This document shows positions 6,138-13,235 of a DNA stretch of 13,235 nt, piece by piece; the stretch's first letter is position 1, and each line of letters begins with the position of its first letter. A model generated the notes under the pieces. The model was not told where the DNA came from and ran no database searches. It saw nothing but the letters and a program-made list of their open reading frames with translations. This DNA comes from an uncultured Mollicutes bacterium. Lineage in GTDB: Bacteria; Bacillota_I; Bacilli_A; RFN20; CAG-826. The stretch covers positions 1 to 13,235 of the forward strand of contig UQXJ01000037.1 in assembly GCA_900545015.1 (NCBI GenBank), given 5' to 3'. A program made the translations under genes and the position numbers.

Positions 6138-6160
6138 AAGTGGCTAAATACCACTTTTTT
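6138..6160 (+). terminator. Intrinsic terminator after tRNA-Gly
   Basis: Stem AAGTGG (6138-6143) with CCACTT (6151-6156), a seven-base loop, then a T-run. It starts 16 bases after the tRNA CCA. Confidence 0.75.
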
Positions 6161-6277
6161 ATTTGATGTTTTTACTATAAGTCTAATAATCGTGCTCCTC
6201 TTGAAGTGGTTTTTACATTAAAAAGAGAAATTTAAAGGATTAGCGAATGTAGAAAAAATCGGATTTATTTGCTTCTA

Positions 6278-6305
6278 TTGCTATTGCATGCTAAGTTATT
6301 ATTAA
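6278..6305 (+). promoter_or_regulatory. Weak candidate promoter for the lipoprotein at 6326
   Basis: TTGCTA (6278-6283), 16 bases, TATTAA (6300-6305). The predicted start falls just before the AAGGAAGGAA binding site. Hexamer matches are modest; nothing else stands out between 6161 and 6325. Confidence 0.3.
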
Positions 6306-6325
6306 AGAGAAGGAAGGAAATAATT

Positions 6326-6868
6326 ATGAAAAAACATGCTTTATTTATTTTAGTACCTTTAATTGCATTAACTTCATGTAATCAAATTCATGATAAATAT
6401 AATAAAAATCTCCCTAATCGTTCATTCTCAATTTTTTATGAGTTTGATGTAAATTCAAAATTGGCAAAATTGAAATGTGATTTTGATTATGAAAGTGTCG
6501 AAATTATTGACAAAAATTTTAGGAAAATAGATAAAACAAAACTTATAGGTGGCGATAAATTAGTTGTTTATTATGATGATGAAAGTTTGAATAATGCTAA
6601 TTATGCAGAGGTTAGTAAAATCTCGTTTATAGAAGTTACTAAAGTAAATGTGCCTGGTGAAATGACAAGAACAGAATTTCTCGCTGATGGTTGGGTTATT
6701 CACTCAAGAAATATTAAATACGTGATAAATGCTGATTTTAGTATAACACCATTAAAAGATATTAAATGGCATTCTACTCTTTATGGAGCTTATGATGAAT
6801 TTGAAAAGGGAGACGAATATAATTTCTGCAATTTAGTATACGTTTTTTCGCTTGATCCTAGAAAATAA
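6326..6868 (+). CDS. Lipoprotein D of unknown function
   Basis: A 180-residue protein with a classic lipoprotein signal: MKKHALF, a hydrophobic core, and the lipobox ALTSC with Cys18. The start is the ATG after AGGAAGGAAA; a TTG at 6269 in frame gives an extension without a binding site. The mature part mixes beta-type stretches (near FSIFYEFDV, LVVYYDDE, KISFIEVTKVNV) with charged turns and ends near GDEYNFCNLVYVFSL. A GGDKLVVYY segment followed by an exposed VPGEM turn recalls small OB-like lipoproteins of Firmicutes, but this is only an impression. It does not share the motifs of lipoproteins A to C. It stands alone between tRNA-Gly and a convergent transporter gene. Confidence 0.75.
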   Translation: MKKHALFILVPLIALTSCNQIHDKYNKNLPNRSFSIFYEFDVNSKLAKLKCDFDYESVEIIDKNFRKIDKTKLIGGDKLVVYYDDESLNNANYAEVSKISFIEVTKVNVPGEMTRTEFLADGWVIHSRNIKYVINADFSITPLKDIKWHSTLYGAYDEFEKGDEYNFCNLVYVFSLDPRK

Positions 6869-6914
6869 TCTTGAATGAGAACTACTAAGTTGCTAAAAAT
6901 ATGCGATAAAAAAA

Positions 6915-8207
6915 TTATTCTTTCTCTTTGTGAAGTCTATATCCAAGAACAAATGAAATCGTTAAACCAATAAGAGCAATGAAAGAAAGAGAAAAGAAAG
7001 CAATAAATAATTTTGAATTTAAAAATGGATAGCATAATTGCAAAATTGAGTTTATAAGTTGGTAGACAATAGGAGCGAAAAAAACAGCTTTTCTTCTTTT
7101 CTTTGGGCCTAATATAAAAGTTAACATTGTTATATTGCTTGTTAGGTATAATCCGTTTGCCATTCCTTTAAAAGAATGTAAGAAAATAATGCCAATTGCT
7201 AGTAGAAGTGTTGCATCATTTTCACCATGGAAAAAGAACGACAATATTCCTAATGTAAGTGTTTCAATTAAAATCATAGATAAAGCAAGACTCATTGAAG
7301 AAGAAACTTTTTTACCGATTCCAAAATGAGTATTTATAAAAATAATTATAAATTCTACAAAGGATGAAACGCCTAAATAAAAACCAAAGCTTAAAGGATT
7401 AAATGAATTTATTTGACTTACTCCTTCGTAACTTGTCCATAAATCTGATGTGAGTGAAGTGTTCGCCCACAATAAAGGAATCCATAAAGAAGCGCCCATT
7501 AAATAAAGAACATAATTCTTGTTTTTAAAAAAATCTTTATTTGAAACTTTTTCGTGATCATCATCGTGTATTAAATTACTAGGATAAGGATGAAAGAAAA
7601 AAGTAAAAATAAAAATTATAAGAAGCAAAGGTAATGAAATTAAAAATAAATAGAGATAACCTCTATATGTTAAAGAGAAAAGTTCTGCAATAAAACCAGC
7701 TAAAGGTGTAATGATAGCGGTAGTTAGAGGGCCGAATAAACAAACATGGCCGTATTTAGTTTTCTCTGCATAATTTATATCTGCAATACATGAAGTGTGA
7801 AAAGAGGAAAATGACCAGTGTATGCCTGTTAAAATTGATGTAAACGATACAAAAATTATATATAAAAGTGATGTTGGACTGTTTTTAACAAGTAATCCTA
7901 ATGTTGAAAATATAATAATTGAGATAAAAGACAATATGAGTAAAACTCTCATTATCTTTAAATTTTTCTTTTGTTCGGCTATAAAATTTGAACAGATCAT
8001 TAATGAAATTGCAGCAATAAAAGGAGGTAAAAATAAAGAAAAAGAAGAACTCATATTTGACCAACCCAAATCAACTGCGCATTGATTAAGAAAAATTGTT
8101 ATAAAAGAAAGAACCATGCCATCAAAGATTGAAGTTAAAACATAAAATATTTGAGCTTTTGATGTTTCACTTTTTTCTTTTCTATTTAGGTAAACTGCTT
8201 TTTTCAT
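6915..8207 (-). CDS. Major facilitator superfamily-like permease
   Basis: A 430-residue integral membrane protein with about twelve hydrophobic segments in two groups of six. They are separated by a hydrophilic loop near 207-230 that contains HDDDHEK, the usual MFS layout. An NYAEKTKYGH loop follows segment 4, and a basic GPKKRRK loop lies in the C-terminal half. The substrate cannot be told from sequence. I chose the ATG at 8207. A TTG at 8279 in frame follows a stop codon directly and would add 24 residues unlike a transporter N-terminus. The ATG has no usable Shine-Dalgarno sequence (AGG ends one base before it), but a fair promoter places the transcript start at the ATG. The gene converges with lipoprotein D, with no clear terminator in the 46-base gap. 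Confidence 0.75.
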   Translation of the reverse strand: MKKAVYLNRKEKSETSKAQIFYVLTSIFDGMVLSFITIFLNQCAVDLGWSNMSSSFSLFLPPFIAAISLMICSNFIAEQKKNLKIMRVLLILSFISIIIFSTLGLLVKNSPTSLLYIIFVSFTSILTGIHWSFSSFHTSCIADINYAEKTKYGHVCLFGPLTTAIITPLAGFIAELFSLTYRGYLYLFLISLPLLLIIFIFTFFFHPYPSNLIHDDDHEKVSNKDFFKNKNYVLYLMGASLWIPLLWANTSLTSDLWTSYEGVSQINSFNPLSFGFYLGVSSFVEFIIIFINTHFGIGKKVSSSMSLALSMILIETLTLGILSFFFHGENDATLLLAIGIIFLHSFKGMANGLYLTSNITMLTFILGPKKRRKAVFFAPIVYQLINSILQLCYPFLNSKLFIAFFSLSFIALIGLTISFVLGYRLHKEKE

Positions 8208-8215
8208 ACCTGAAT

Positions 8216-8244
8216 ATTTTATCGAATATTTAAGGCATTGAAAA
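8216..8244 (-). promoter_or_regulatory. Candidate promoter of the MFS gene giving a leaderless transcript
   Basis: On the minus strand, TTTTCA (8239-8244), 17 bases, TAAAAT (8216-8221), then eight bases to the ATG. The spacing from -10 to ATG is the same as for trxB, and both genes lack a binding site. Confidence 0.4.
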
Positions 8245-8352
8245 CTAATTCTTAAGTTAGTTGCAAACCTTATTTTCAACTATTTTTATATAAAATCAAA
8301 ATAAAAATATACATTATTTAATTTATAAATTAAAATTAATTGAGGACGAAAT

Positions 8353-8877
8353 ATGTTTTTTACAGTTGAATTCAATGCTAAATATAAAGGAAAAATTAAA
8401 GATTTACTTAAGTATAAAATTAAGAATGCTTTTTTCTTTTTATTTTTAAGTTTTGCCTTAATTTTTGCTGGAGCTTATATAGCTTTTTATGACTATGGTA
8501 GAGTAATTACTTGGTTTGATTCATTACTTGGCTATATTTTTATGATAGGTGGTATTTTAACTTTTGTATCTGTTCCTTTTCTATTAGTTTTTCAAACATA
8601 CAATAGAGGCTTAAAAGGTAAAATCCGTATAGATTTTGAAAAGAACGAAGATATATGGAAATACACGTTATATTCAGAAAAAAAACAAAGTTTTAAAGAA
8701 GAAGGCGTTGTTCAATTAGTTCAAAAAAATAAATTATTTTTCACTATTTCTAGTGATAAAGTCGAAGATTATTTAATTCCTTTAAAAGCAATTAATGAAG
8801 AAGAACAAAAGAATCTATTAAACTTAGTTGAAGAATTTAAAATTAAAAATAAACAAAATAGTACTAAAAACAAATAA
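8353..8877 (+). CDS. Small membrane protein, YcxB-like
   Basis: A 174-residue protein with two membrane segments (about 25-46 and 58-80) and a cytoplasmic C-terminal domain of about 90 residues rich in Lys and Glu. The layout (short N-terminal strand, hairpin of two helices, a beta-type domain with W at a strand, then YLIPLKAINEEEQ and a final helix) fits the YcxB-like family, in which the C-terminal domain ends in an I-P-[KL]-x-[AF] turn before a helix. The role of that family is not established. The start has GAGG about seven bases upstream. The gene is divergent from the MFS gene, and the 72-base spacer between them is almost entirely A and T. Confidence 0.55.
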   Translation: MFFTVEFNAKYKGKIKDLLKYKIKNAFFFLFLSFALIFAGAYIAFYDYGRVITWFDSLLGYIFMIGGILTFVSVPFLLVFQTYNRGLKGKIRIDFEKNEDIWKYTLYSEKKQSFKEEGVVQLVQKNKLFFTISSDKVEDYLIPLKAINEEEQKNLLNLVEEFKIKNKQNSTKNK

Positions 8878-8940
8878 TAAATAACCACCTTTTGTTAATT
8901 AGAAACAGTTGTTTTTTAGATATTTTTTGATATTGATTCT

Positions 8941-8949
8941 TGGTATAAT
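8941..8949 (+). promoter_or_regulatory. Extended -10 promoter of the PI-PLC-like gene
   Basis: TGGTATAAT combines the extended TGn with a perfect TATAAT. The predicted start near 8956 gives a leader of about 24 bases carrying TGAGGA eight bases before the ATG. No good -35 hexamer is seen. Confidence 0.65.
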
Positions 8950-8979
8950 TTTATTACTCGATTTGTGAGGATTTAACAT

Positions 8980-9963
8980 ATGAACAAATTATATAAAGGA
9001 ATTCTTATTACAGGAGTTGTTTTATTAACTCTTGGGGTAGGAGCGGGTTCTTATATTGCTTCAATGACTTGCTTTAGAAAATATGAACAAACTAATCATT
9101 CATTAAAAACATGGATGAAAAATATTAATGATGAAACAAAAATAAATGAAATTATTCTTCCAGGAAGTCATGATGCAGGAACAAATGGAATGAGTTGGCT
9201 AGGTGCGACTCAGCATTTAAGTGTAGAAGAACAACTCAATTTAGGAGTTAGGTATTTTGACTTGAGAGTAAATAAAGTAAATGATGAATATTTTATTTTC
9301 CATTCAATAATAAATGGTAATAAATTCGATCCTATTTTAGATTCGATTGTTAATTTTATTAAAGAAAATCAAAGTGAGACTTTGCTATTAGATTTTCAAC
9401 ATTTTAAAAACGGAAGTGACGAATATGTATATAGAGAAGTTTCGAATAAATTAAAAGATTATTTAATTATAAAAGATGAAAGAGAAGAATTGAACTTTGT
9501 CGATAACTTAAAACTTAAAGATGCTAGAGGAAAATGTATTGTGTTTTTTGGGGACGATTCAGAATATATAAAAGAAGGCCATATTTTTAGTCGTAATAAC
9601 GATACATGCACTAAAACTGGACAAGCTTTAGATTCTTGCTATATAAGTTCGTATCATTCTTTAGAATCAAGTGCTTTTATTAATAAAGCTCTTGATAAAT
9701 ATGTGTATAAAATTAAAGAAAAAAGAGAGAAAGAGATGCATAAAGGAATCTTTGTTTTACAGTGCCAATTAACAGATTCTAAACTTGTTTTTGGGCCTTT
9801 TCATAGAGAAAGAAGTCATGAGCAAAATATGGATAATTATATTAAAAACCTTGCAAATCTAAACTATTTTTCGGAAATCAACGTAATTATGCGTGATTTT
9901 TTAGATGAAAATAAAGCGAATTCAATTATTAATTTAAATTACGAAAAAGGAATTATGAAATAA
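8980..9963 (+). CDS. Membrane-anchored PI-PLC X-domain protein
   Basis: A 327-residue protein with a single N-terminal hydrophobic segment (about 7-27) that could be a signal anchor, then a phosphatidylinositol-specific phospholipase C X domain. Catalytic signatures are LPGSHDAGT (60-68; His64, Asp65), LGVRYFDLRV (89-97; Arg96) and IFHS (107-109; His108). Together they match the two-histidine general acid/base mechanism of bacterial PI-PLC, with spacing close to that of the Bacillus enzyme. ETLLLDFQH (133-141) is the next conserved strand. Such enzymes cleave phosphatidylinositol or GPI anchors without calcium. The substrate here is not proven, since some family members act on other phospholipids. 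Two bases separate its stop from the HAD gene, indicating an operon. Confidence 0.85.
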   Translation: MNKLYKGILITGVVLLTLGVGAGSYIASMTCFRKYEQTNHSLKTWMKNINDETKINEIILPGSHDAGTNGMSWLGATQHLSVEEQLNLGVRYFDLRVNKVNDEYFIFHSIINGNKFDPILDSIVNFIKENQSETLLLDFQHFKNGSDEYVYREVSNKLKDYLIIKDEREELNFVDNLKLKDARGKCIVFFGDDSEYIKEGHIFSRNNDTCTKTGQALDSCYISSYHSLESSAFINKALDKYVYKIKEKREKEMHKGIFVLQCQLTDSKLVFGPFHRERSHEQNMDNYIKNLANLNYFSEINVIMRDFLDENKANSIINLNYEKGIMK

Positions 9964-9965
9964 AA

Positions 9966-10730
9966 ATGAATACGAAATATATTATTTTTGATATGGATGA
10001 TACACTTCTTCCTAGCGATAGAGTTATTAAAAAATATACATTAGATGTACTTAAAAAAGTACAAGATTTAGGGCATAAAATTGTTATAAATACAGCTCGC
10101 AGTAAGAGTTTTAGTCAAGAATATTTTGATGAAATTAAACCAGATTACGCTATTTTAAATGGTGGTTCTTTAATCATAGATAAAAATGAAAAAGTGCTAT
10201 TTAAGAAAGCTATAAGTGCTGAAGTAGTTAATGAATTAATCGTTGATTTAATAAAAATATCTAATAATTTTTCAATTTATACGGAAAACGAGTTATTTTC
10301 TAGCGACCCAAATTTCCACTCTCAAGGTGCTCAATTTTTTGATTTTAGTAAAGAGATATTAAATAAAGAATCTTTAAAAATTGTTGGAAACTTTAAAAAT
10401 AAAGAACTAGCAGACAAAGTTGCAGCTAAATATGATTTAATCTACGTTCCTTATTTAGAAGGAAAATTTGGAAGAATGAATAGAAAAGATACTAGTAAAG
10501 AAAGCGGAAACAAAGAATTAATGAAATTGTTGGATGCATCTTTAGACGATGCAATTGTTTTTGGAGATGATGTTGGTGATTTAAAAATGATCCAAGAAGC
10601 TGGAGTTGGCGTTTTAATGAAAAACGCTAAAGATGAATTAAAAGAAAAAGTTAAAAATGTTAGCAAATACACCAATAATGAAGATGGTGTCGCTAGATTT
10701 TTAACTGAGTTCTTTAATATCAATATTTAA
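9966..10730 (+). CDS. Cof-type HAD phosphatase (HAD-IIB)
   Basis: A 254-residue protein with all four HAD motifs. Motif I is FDMDDT (nucleophile Asp9, acid/base Asp11), motif II is INTARS (Thr43), the motif III lysine is Lys183 in SGNKEL, and motif IV is GDDVGD (200-205; Asp201, Asp205). The large insert between motifs II and III is the C2 cap typical of Cof/YxeH-like sugar- or nucleotide-phosphate phosphatases; substrate unknown. The ATG is two bases after the PI-PLC stop. The nearest purine-rich site (AAAAAGGA, 9944-9951) is about 14 bases away, so translation probably depends on coupling. It could act on a phosphorylated product of the upstream enzyme, but that rests on adjacency alone. 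Confidence 0.88.
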   Translation: MNTKYIIFDMDDTLLPSDRVIKKYTLDVLKKVQDLGHKIVINTARSKSFSQEYFDEIKPDYAILNGGSLIIDKNEKVLFKKAISAEVVNELIVDLIKISNNFSIYTENELFSSDPNFHSQGAQFFDFSKEILNKESLKIVGNFKNKELADKVAAKYDLIYVPYLEGKFGRMNRKDTSKESGNKELMKLLDASLDDAIVFGDDVGDLKMIQEAGVGVLMKNAKDELKEKVKNVSKYTNNEDGVARFLTEFFNINI

Positions 10731-10743
10731 TTTAGATTTTCAA

Positions 10744-12135
10744 TTAAAATAATGCATTGAAGAATGCCATCGATAAACCATAGTAAGTAACAACAGCAAC
10801 CATGTCATCGATAGTTGTAATTAATGGTCCAGAAGCAACTGCTGGGTCAATTTTACATTTCTTTAAAACGACAGGAATTGAAACACCAACAAAACTTGCC
10901 AATGTTAAAGCAACAACCATAGCGATAAAAACGCTTGAAGCGAGATAAATAGCATCAGTCATAAGAAAATTTTCACCAGTTATTGGTTGTTTTTTAATCC
11001 ATAAGAATAAAAATACCACTAAAAATGAAATTGCACCGATAATTAAACCATTACTAAAGCCTAATCTAGCTTCTTTAAATATCATTTTTCCAGTCTTTTT
11101 GGCAGTAACTTCGCTACTATTTAAATATCTAATAGTAACAGCAAGCGATTGAGTACCAACATTTCCAGCCATATCTAATACAATAGATTGGAAAAATACC
11201 ACCATTGGAATAATAGCAATAATAGCTTCAAATTGAGAGATGACCATTGATACACATAAGCCTAAAACTAAAAGTAAGCCTAACCATGGAAGTCTCTTTT
11301 TTAGTGATTTAAAGTATGGCTCATTAATATCTTCTTCTTCACTTAAACCAGCAAATTTAGCATAGTCTTCGCCCATTTCTTCATCGACAGCTTCAACGAT
11401 GTCACTTGATGTGATAACACCGATTAAATGGTCTGAACTATCGAGAACAGGAACCATTTGTAAATCATAATCTTTTAAGTCGTTAATAACTTCACTGACT
11501 TTATCTGTATCTTTTAAAAATGGATAGTTTGTGTGAATAATTGTATTGATATCAGTGCCAGCACGAGCAATAATTAAATCTTTTAATTCAATTGATCCAT
11601 AAAATGTATTGTCATCTTCAACAACATAAATGATGTTGACATTATCGTTTTCATTAGCATTGCTAACAACAATTCTCATTGCTTGTTTGATTGTTGAATT
11701 ATGAGGAATGACGATATAATTTGTAGTCATTTTACTACCAATTTCATCATCTTCATAACTATTAATTAAAGAGATGTCTTCTTTGGTATCGCCTTCCATT
11801 TTGGAAACGATTTCTTTAGCATCACTTTCATCTAATTCTTCAAGAACGTCAACAGCATCGTCAGCATCCATTTCTTGTAAGATATCAGCAGCTTTTTCAT
11901 CATCTAATTCTTCAATATAATCTTCAACATCATCTAAGTGAGAAAAAATATCAGAAGTAATTTTATTTCCTAAAGCTTCATATAATTTAATACGTTCATC
12001 TTTTGATAAGAAAACGATAGCATCAGCAATATCACTTTCATGATAATGATCTAAAGCTTCTCGTAATTTATCTTTTGATAAATTTGATCTAATCAAATCT
12101 AAAATTTCTTGTGTAATATTTGATATTTCTTTCAT
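10744..12135 (-). CDS. mgtE: MgtE magnesium transporter
   Basis: A 463-residue protein of full family length. The N domain (about 1-130) has acidic helical repeats, including EELDDEKAADILQEMDADD, which in MgtE bind regulatory Mg2+. Two CBS domains follow (about 137-195 and 200-260). A connecting helix leads to five membrane segments (about 284-460). The pore signatures are DMAGNVGTQS (321-330) and DPAVASGPLITTIDD (430-444), whose Asp residues line the Mg2+ path in characterised MgtE. The start has a strong AGGAGG eight bases upstream. Expression is governed by the M-box leader upstream. The 3' end faces the HAD gene with a gap of 13 bases. Confidence 0.96.
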   Translation of the reverse strand: MKEISNITQEILDLIRSNLSKDKLREALDHYHESDIADAIVFLSKDERIKLYEALGNKITSDIFSHLDDVEDYIEELDDEKAADILQEMDADDAVDVLEELDESDAKEIVSKMEGDTKEDISLINSYEDDEIGSKMTTNYIVIPHNSTIKQAMRIVVSNANENDNVNIIYVVEDDNTFYGSIELKDLIIARAGTDINTIIHTNYPFLKDTDKVSEVINDLKDYDLQMVPVLDSSDHLIGVITSSDIVEAVDEEMGEDYAKFAGLSEEEDINEPYFKSLKKRLPWLGLLLVLGLCVSMVISQFEAIIAIIPMVVFFQSIVLDMAGNVGTQSLAVTIRYLNSSEVTAKKTGKMIFKEARLGFSNGLIIGAISFLVVFLFLWIKKQPITGENFLMTDAIYLASSVFIAMVVALTLASFVGVSIPVVLKKCKIDPAVASGPLITTIDDMVAVVTYYGLSMAFFNALF

Positions 12136-12150
12136 ATGTAAGCCCTCCTA

Positions 12151-12177
12151 AAATAAAAAAACACCGATTAATCGGTG
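12151..12177 (-). terminator. Riboswitch-controlled intrinsic terminator before mgtE
   Basis: The minus strand carries the perfect palindrome CACCGATTAATCGGTG (12162-12177) followed by seven T residues. It sits directly upstream of the mgtE binding site (12144-12150), as expected for a transcription-attenuating leader. Confidence 0.88.
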
Positions 12178-12353
12178 AATGTGAAAACGCGTAAAGATAT
12201 ATAATCAACGTGTGAACTTCAACTCCACGAAGCGATGAAACTGTGTTAAGACATGCCTTGAATTCGACATTTCCTATTAACCCTCGATTAGTGTCTCCAC
12301 TAGGTTGCGGTAACAGCCCGTATCTTCTTGGTAATCTCGCCTACCGATTAACT
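12151..12353 (-). ncRNA. M-box (ykoK leader) Mg2+-sensing riboswitch
   Basis: This leader lies between a promoter and mgtE. It carries the M-box core order on the minus strand: GGTAGGCGAG near the start, AGATACGGGCTGTTACCG, then GAGGGTTAATAGGAAATG, GGCATGTC and GTGGAGTTGAAG. A P1 stem can form between TAATCGGT (12343-12350) and GTTGATTA (12202-12209), closing a domain of about 150 bases, close to the usual M-box size. In known M-boxes high Mg2+ compacts the RNA and allows the terminator to form. The same 5' segment TTAATCGGT is perfectly complementary to the terminator arm ACCGATTAA, so the antiterminator is probably that pairing. Confidence 0.88.
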
Positions 12354-12359
12354 AACTGA

Positions 12360-12388
12360 GTTATACACAATTTCGAACAAGTTTTCAA
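12360..12388 (-). promoter_or_regulatory. Promoter of the M-box/mgtE transcript
   Basis: On the minus strand, TTGAAA (12383-12388), exactly 17 bases, then TATAAC (12360-12365). The predicted start near 12353 makes the RNA begin AGTTAATCGG, so the transcript opens with the P1 strand of the aptamer. Confidence 0.65.
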
Positions 12389-12464
12389 TCTAAATCGAAC
12401 TTTTTGATAGAAAAAGCACTTTATTTTAAGAATTTATAAAATTTAATTGATTAATGAAGAAAAC

Positions 12465-12470
12465 TATACT
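12465..12470 (+). promoter_or_regulatory. Candidate -10 box of the CpXC gene
   Basis: TATACT lies 38 bases before the ATG at 12509. The -35 region at the right distance (TTTAAT) is weak. The remaining 12389-12464 stretch is AT-rich and holds nothing else I can identify. Confidence 0.35.
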
Positions 12471-12508
12471 TTAATTTCATTTATAAATTGATTTAGAGGA
12501 TACAAATT

Positions 12509-13123
12509 ATGGACTTAATTTATGAATGTAAAAATTGCAAAAAGACTAATATTATAAAAAGAAAAGAAGAATATGATTTAACTAAAAATATCGATTTAGT
12601 TAAGAAAATTTATGATGATTCTTTATTTGAAGATGAATGTCCTACCTGCAAAAATAAAGTAGTTGTTCCTGCTGAATCTTTATTTATTGATAATGATTAT
12701 AAATTTATTTTAAAACTTAATCTTGATAATGAGATTAAAGTTTTGATGCCAAGTGAAGATACAATTGATTATAAATTAAGAATTGTAAATGATTTAAATG
12801 AATTAAAAGAAAAAATGAGAATTTTTTATTCATTTTTAGATGATAACGTTATTGAAGTTATTAAATTTTTAATTAAAGAATCGATTGATGAAAAATATGA
12901 ATTAGATTTAATAACTTTTCATAAAATAACTAATGGCAGTTTGTCATTTGTTTTAATCTCTAAATCAAATGAGTATCTAGGGACAATTAATTATTCACTT
13001 ATTGGTTATAACGAAATTAAAGATAAAATTAAATTCGATCCTTCGGTTCAATATGTTGATGAAAAAAACGCTAAAAAATATATTGAAGAAGTGAAAGATT
13101 TAATTAATAAAAATAACGCATAA
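12509..13123 (+). CDS. CpXC-domain protein
   Basis: A 204-residue cytoplasmic protein with two zinc-knuckle-like pairs, CKNC (Cys7, Cys10) and CPTC (Cys44, Cys47). They are separated by a helical segment ending in LFEDECP and followed by short beta strands (VVVPAESLFIDNDYKFIL). This fits the CpXC domain, a probable zinc-binding module of unknown function found in Firmicutes. The C-terminal half (about 90-200) is alpha/beta and has no recognised motif. The start has AGAGGA eight bases upstream. It is a single-gene unit, divergent from mgtE and closed by a terminator. Confidence 0.75.
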   Translation: MDLIYECKNCKKTNIIKRKEEYDLTKNIDLVKKIYDDSLFEDECPTCKNKVVVPAESLFIDNDYKFILKLNLDNEIKVLMPSEDTIDYKLRIVNDLNELKEKMRIFYSFLDDNVIEVIKFLIKESIDEKYELDLITFHKITNGSLSFVLISKSNEYLGTINYSLIGYNEIKDKIKFDPSVQYVDEKNAKKYIEEVKDLINKNNA

Positions 13124-13124
13124 A

Positions 13125-13161
13125 GAAAAAAGCAAGGCTAATTATGATACCTTACTTTTTT
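13125..13161. terminator. Terminator after the CpXC gene, possibly bidirectional
   Basis: AAGCAAGG (13130-13137) pairs with CCTTACTT (13150-13157) with one internal mismatch. A-rich sequence precedes it and a T-run follows, so the hairpin would end transcription from either strand. Confidence 0.65.
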
Positions 13162-13180
13162 AAACTAGAAATAATTATTC

Positions 13181-13234
13181 TTAAAATCCTTTTTTGCAGT
13201 TGCGTGCTCTAAGTATCGATTTCATCGGTGTTTT
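13181..13234 (-). CDS. Possible 3' end of a minus-strand gene (partial)
   Basis: From the window edge a minus-strand frame stays open for 17 codons and ends at TAA (13181-13183), with the C-terminal residues RARNCKKGF. The upstream part is outside the window. The only support is that the terminator at 13125-13161 also reads as a minus-strand terminator about 20 bases after this stop. A small stem with a T-run (13214-13235, plus strand) overlaps it. No family can be named. Confidence 0.25.
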   Translation of the reverse strand, partial: KTPMKSILRARNCKKGF

Positions 13235-13235
13235 T

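Noticed and set aside
7135..8085. Plus-strand open frames inside the MFS gene
   Set aside because: They lie opposite membrane-segment codons of a convincing transporter and show no family features.
10451..10723. Minus-strand open frame inside the HAD gene
   Set aside because: It overlaps HAD motifs III and IV on the other strand, has no binding site, and its composition follows from the complement.
12202..12363. P1 of the M-box formed by AACTC (12358-12362) and GAGTT (12221-12225)
   Set aside because: The 5' partner overlaps the predicted -10 box and would not be transcribed; TAATCGGT with GTTGATTA fits the predicted start better.

Overview
The window is very AT-rich and reads with the standard bacterial code: TGA ends the first lipoprotein gene and tryptophan is TGG throughout. 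Gram-positive-style AGGAGG ribosome binding sites, lipobox lipoproteins with no sign of an outer membrane, a CarD-type regulator, an M-box riboswitch ahead of mgtE and a Lit-type membrane protein together suggest a low-GC Firmicutes/Mollicutes-related bacterium, probably host-associated. This placement is inferred from gene content, not from a marker phylogeny.

Layout. 80-245: tRNA-Asp and tRNA-Phe on the minus strand, with a recognisable promoter and two small leader hairpins. 246-597: no gene; it holds that promoter and a roughly 100-base imperfect inverted repeat. 598-3245: a tight four-gene plus-strand operon of three related lipoproteins (A, B, C) around one secreted papain/NlpC-like Cys-His protein with a Cys/His-rich tail. 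3489-3992: CarD-type RNA polymerase-binding regulator, with its own promoter and a terminator that includes its stop codon. 4045-6010: trxB, a DUF1461/Lit-like lipoprotein transacylase and a MIF-like tautomerase. 6048-6121: tRNA-Gly(CCC) with a terminator. 6326-6868: another lipoprotein. 6915-8207 (minus): MFS-like transporter. 8353-8877: small YcxB-like membrane protein. 8980-10730: membrane-anchored PI-PLC X-domain protein followed by a Cof-type HAD phosphatase. 10744-12353 (minus): MgtE magnesium transporter with its M-box riboswitch leader. 12509-13123: CpXC-domain zinc protein, closed by a terminator that could work in both directions. The last 55 bases may hold the end of a minus-strand gene.

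How it fits together. Much of the window concerns the cell surface: four lipoproteins, one secreted Cys-His enzyme, one membrane-anchored phospholipase, three further membrane proteins and a Lit-like enzyme that would remodel lipoprotein N-termini. The best-supported regulation is the Mg2+-sensing leader of mgtE. In it the first ~10 bases of the transcript repeat one arm of the terminator, which gives a simple antitermination switch. The least described part is the lipoprotein/peptidase operon at 598-3245.
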